DNA of 64,000 nt from Flagellimonas aquimarina (GTDB taxonomy: Bacteria > Bacteroidota > Bacteroidia > Flavobacteriales > Flavobacteriaceae): contig NZ_QGEG01000001.1 of NCBI RefSeq assembly GCF_003149745.1, positions 806,001-870,000 of the forward strand, given 5' to 3'. This document shows positions 61,671 through 64,000 of the stretch, piece by piece. Both the position numbers and the translations under genes were made by a program. The notes beneath the pieces were generated by a model that worked only from the letters and a program-made list of their open reading frames with translations, ran no database searches and was not told the DNA's origin. How positions within the stretch are numbered: the first letter of the stretch is position 1; every line of letters begins with the position of its first letter.

Positions 61671-61768
61671 AACCGTTCATTTTTTGATCAAGACAAAATT
61701 CTACTATAGCAACGAGACAAAAGTTGATTCAAATCAAGAAATCTACCTTGAAGGCATTACAAGATGAT

Positions 61769-62371
61769 CTAGTATCTAGAACCATCATGTTTTCCTTCTT
61801 CCCAGCCATGTTTGCCCAGGTATTGCTCTCCACTTTCTACAGCACCTTCTTCAATGGATGTACCCATAGAATCGTTCCAACGGTTGAGGTAACCAAACAA
61901 AGAAATCACCCCTAGCATTTCTACAATTTCCCCTTCGTTCCAATGCTCATGCAAACGAGCCTTTATTTCGGCATCAACCGCATTGGGCACTTGGGATGCA
62001 ACCAAGGAAAAATCCAATGCTGCACGTTCGGCTTCAGAAAAAGCAGGATGAGTTCTATATTCCCAAATATTGTCCAATTGCTCTTGCTCCGCACCGTAAC
62101 GTTCAGCGGCCCTTATGGCGTGCGCTTGGCAATAACGGCATCCGGTGGCATTACTGCTGACCCAGGCAATCATACGTTTAAGGGCTGAAGTTACCCTGCC
62201 TTCATTGGCCATCACTGCTTTGTTGAGATTGATAAATGCCTTGGAAATTGCTGGCCTATGCTGCATGGTCAGTACTGAATTTGGACAAAACCCAAGCGTC
62301 TCGTTGAAGAATTCAGCAAGTTTTCTTGTCTCTGGATCGTGATTGGGGTCAAGCGGATTTACTAATGCCAT
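61769..62371 (-). CDS. Carboxymuconolactone decarboxylase/AhpD-like protein (peroxidase-related)
   Basis: 200 residues. The active-site region SSNATGCRYCQAHAIRAAERYG has the CxxC pair and His of the AhpD-like family, preceded by a helical segment. These proteins reduce peroxides or adducts with thiols, and are often called uncharacterised peroxidase-related enzymes. The gene sits beside OsmC, another thiol peroxidase family, suggesting an oxidative-stress pairing. The intergenic region to OsmC is 54 bases and divergent. Confidence 0.88.
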   Translation of the reverse strand: MALVNPLDPNHDPETRKLAEFFNETLGFCPNSVLTMQHRPAISKAFINLNKAVMANEGRVTSALKRMIAWVSSNATGCRYCQAHAIRAAERYGAEQEQLDNIWEYRTHPAFSEAERAALDFSLVASQVPNAVDAEIKARLHEHWNEGEIVEMLGVISLFGYLNRWNDSMGTSIEEGAVESGEQYLGKHGWEEGKHDGSRY

Positions 62372-62425
62372 AGTGCAGTTTTAAATTGTATTTTTGAAGG
62401 CTACAAGAAACAAAAATTTGACATC

Positions 62426-62848
62426 ATGACAAATCATATTACCACCAAATGGCTTGGAGGGATGGCCTTTGAAAGCAATAACCCTTCTGGATTAAATTTG
62501 AAGATTGATGCAGGCCCTGAAGACGGGGGTAAAGGTGAAGGACTTCGCCCTAAGGCATTGATGCTTTCTTCTGTTGCAGGTTGCTCTGGATTGGATGTTG
62601 CATCACTCATTAAAAAAATGAAATTGGAAGTAGATGATTTTCAAATTGATACCATCGCCAATTTAACGGATGAACATCCCAAATATTACGACACCGTTGC
62701 CATAGAATATCATTTTCATGGTTCTAACCTAAACGAAACAAAACTGCAGAAAGCCGTAGATCTGTCTGTGGAAAAGTATTGTGGTGTAATGGAAATGTTT
62801 AGAAGATTTGCAGAATTGGAAATAAAGACGGTTTTTCATCATAAGTGA
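62426..62848 (+). CDS. OsmC family protein (organic hydroperoxide resistance-like)
   Basis: 140 residues. The two catalytic cysteines of the family are present in SVAGCSGLDVASL (near residue 54) and VEKYCGVMEMF (near residue 120). OsmC/Ohr proteins reduce organic hydroperoxides with a Cys pair. Length is normal. A TATTTTTG (62389-62396) upstream is a possible -7 box without clear -33. The next gene begins one base after the stop. Confidence 0.9.
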   Translation: MTNHITTKWLGGMAFESNNPSGLNLKIDAGPEDGGKGEGLRPKALMLSSVAGCSGLDVASLIKKMKLEVDDFQIDTIANLTDEHPKYYDTVAIEYHFHGSNLNETKLQKAVDLSVEKYCGVMEMFRRFAELEIKTVFHHK

Positions 62849-62849
62849 T

Positions 62850-63737
62850 ATGCTAGAGTATGTAAGAACACCACCAGAACGATTTGAAAATCTGCCAGAT
62901 TTCAATTTTAAAGAGAACTATGTTGATTTTCAAAATATGCAAATGCACTACCTTGACGAAGGACAGGGGGAAGTTATTTTGGCGTTACATGGAGAACCAA
63001 GCTGGTGTTTTTTATACCGAAAATTTATCCCTGTATTAAAAGGATATAGATTTATTGCTCCCGATTTCTTAGGCTTTGGAAAATCGGATAAACCCATTAA
63101 TTGGAAAGAATATAACTATCAATTGCACTTAGATTCATTGATTAGTTTTTGTGATAAGCTGGAGCTAAACAACATTACTCTCGTTGTTCAAGATTGGGGA
63201 GGACTATTGGGGCTGGGTCTACTTGGACAACACCCAGAAAGGTTTAAAAGGGTGGTCATAATGAATACCTTTTTGCCCATTGGAAAAAAACTGAAACTCC
63301 CTTTTAAAATTTGGGTATGGTTTGCAAGATACCACCCATCACTTCCCGTTGGCAGATTAATTCAATATGCAAGTTATGCCACTTTATCAAAAAAGGTATT
63401 AAAGGCCTATGACGCACCCTACCCCAATAGAAAATTTAAAGCAGGGGCGAGGGCATTTCCCTCTTTGGTTCCATCAAATAAAAAAGATCCAGCGGTAGTG
63501 TATTTAAAACACGCTAGGGAAGTATTGTCCAATTGGGATAAACCTGCATTGGTCTTATTTTCAGATAAGGACAAGATATTGGGCGGATTGGAAAAATTCT
63601 TTTATAAATTAATGCCAGCTACCAACAAACAACAGAAAATTATAATTGAAAATGCAGGTCATTTTCTACAAGAAGAAAAAGGAAAAGAAATTGCCCAATA
63701 TGTAGATGCCTTTATTAAAGGTGAATTAGAGCTTTAA
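62850..63737 (+). CDS. Haloalkane dehalogenase-like alpha/beta hydrolase
   Basis: 295 residues. The oxyanion-hole segment LHGEPSWCFLYRKF resembles the HGEPxW of subfamily I haloalkane dehalogenases (DhlA type). The nucleophile Asp115 is in VVQDWGGLLGLG, with the halide-binding Trp next to it, and His271 in NAGHFLQEE completes the triad. The enzyme replaces a halogen on an alkane by hydroxyl, although natural substrates are often unknown. It immediately follows the OsmC gene. Confidence 0.9.
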   Translation: MLEYVRTPPERFENLPDFNFKENYVDFQNMQMHYLDEGQGEVILALHGEPSWCFLYRKFIPVLKGYRFIAPDFLGFGKSDKPINWKEYNYQLHLDSLISFCDKLELNNITLVVQDWGGLLGLGLLGQHPERFKRVVIMNTFLPIGKKLKLPFKIWVWFARYHPSLPVGRLIQYASYATLSKKVLKAYDAPYPNRKFKAGARAFPSLVPSNKKDPAVVYLKHAREVLSNWDKPALVLFSDKDKILGGLEKFFYKLMPATNKQQKIIIENAGHFLQEEKGKEIAQYVDAFIKGELEL

Positions 63738-63792
63738 GCCTGTATTTGAAACACTCCCTTGTTTTTGATGCTCAAAACTTTAAATCTTAACC

Positions 63793-64000
63793 ATGCGATG
63801 GACCATAAAACCTAAACCTACCCCCAAAGACATTGAAAGACTTTCAAAGGAGTTGCAAGTGGATGAGTTAGTGGCACAATTGCTTTTGCAAAGAGGAATA
63901 ACAACGTACCAACAAGCAAAAGCCTTCTTTCGCCCCCAACTATCTCAGCTGCACGACCCCTTCTTGATGAAGGACATGGACACTGCCGTAGCGCGAATTG
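63793..64000 (+). CDS. recJ: Single-stranded-DNA exonuclease RecJ, 3' end outside window
   Basis: Only the first 69 codons are visible, from ATG 63793 (MRWTIKPKPTPKDIERLSKEL). The pattern LLLQRGITTYQQAKAFFRPQLSQLHDPFLMKDMDTAVARI is the characteristic N-terminus of RecJ, just before the DHH catalytic domain. RecJ degrades single strands 5' to 3' in recombination and repair. The gene is cut by the window edge. Confidence 0.92.
   Translation, partial: MRWTIKPKPTPKDIERLSKELQVDELVAQLLLQRGITTYQQAKAFFRPQLSQLHDPFLMKDMDTAVARI

Overview
The window is a stretch of chromosome from a member of the Bacteroidetes, most probably a marine member of the family Flavobacteriaceae. The reasons are the low GC content, near-absence of Shine-Dalgarno sequences, promoters of the TAnnTTTG type with a TTG about 19 bases upstream, the gene order YceD-rpmF-fabH-accB-accC, and a very large family of FtsX-type permeases ending in SLRTE. 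I cannot fix the genus. I see no tRNA, rRNA, CRISPR array, insertion sequence or prophage.

Layout. 1-6.1 kb, mostly minus strand: an unknown membrane protein cut by the window edge, a bile-acid/sodium-symporter family protein, a two-gene ABC-2 exporter, a DoxX protein, a lipoprotein made of an isolated TonB-receptor plug-like domain, and a TauE/SafE permease. 6.2-9.1 kb: a sodium:solute symporter paired with a NagX-like acyltransferase. 9.1-14.8 kb: ribE, pdxA, then the operon YceD-rpmF-fabH-accB-accC (ribosomal protein L32 and the start of fatty-acid synthesis). 14.9-16.0 kb: an FAD-dependent oxidoreductase.

16-40.6 kb is the most striking part. A twelve-gene minus-strand operon of about 21.7 kb runs TolC, HlyD adaptor, secreted repeat protein, LolD-type ATPase, seven successive FtsX/MacB-type permeases of roughly 790-810 residues, and a second LolD-type ATPase. 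It begins directly downstream of a near-consensus sigma-54 promoter (TGGCACG-N4-TAGCA). Divergent from it are an NtrC-type response regulator and a histidine kinase with two transmembrane helices and almost no external loop. Together these look like a sigma-54-controlled tripartite export system with an unusually large permease set.

40.6-51.9 kb is mainly housekeeping: a GreA/B-like protein, arfB, a PotA-like ATPase, a prolyl oligopeptidase lipoprotein, asd, mscL, alr, tdk, rsmI, a DUF819 membrane protein and a Crp/Fnr regulator. 51.9-57.5 kb is an accessory metabolic and stress region. It has two tandem CRP-type operators ahead of a tautomerase / SDR-like / NTF2-like / nitronate monooxygenase operon, then an AraC regulator with two DNA-binding domains ahead of SnoaL-like, SPW-like and YHS proteins, and a uracil-DNA-glycosylase-family protein. 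57.5-61.1 kb is variable: another Crp/Fnr regulator, a beta-barrel/M23 lipoprotein pair, a REP-like palindrome, and a single secreted-protein gene bounded by a perfect 10-bp inverted repeat and followed by a structured, possibly pseudoknotted tail. 61.1-64 kb holds DinB, AhpD-like, OsmC and haloalkane dehalogenase genes and the start of recJ.
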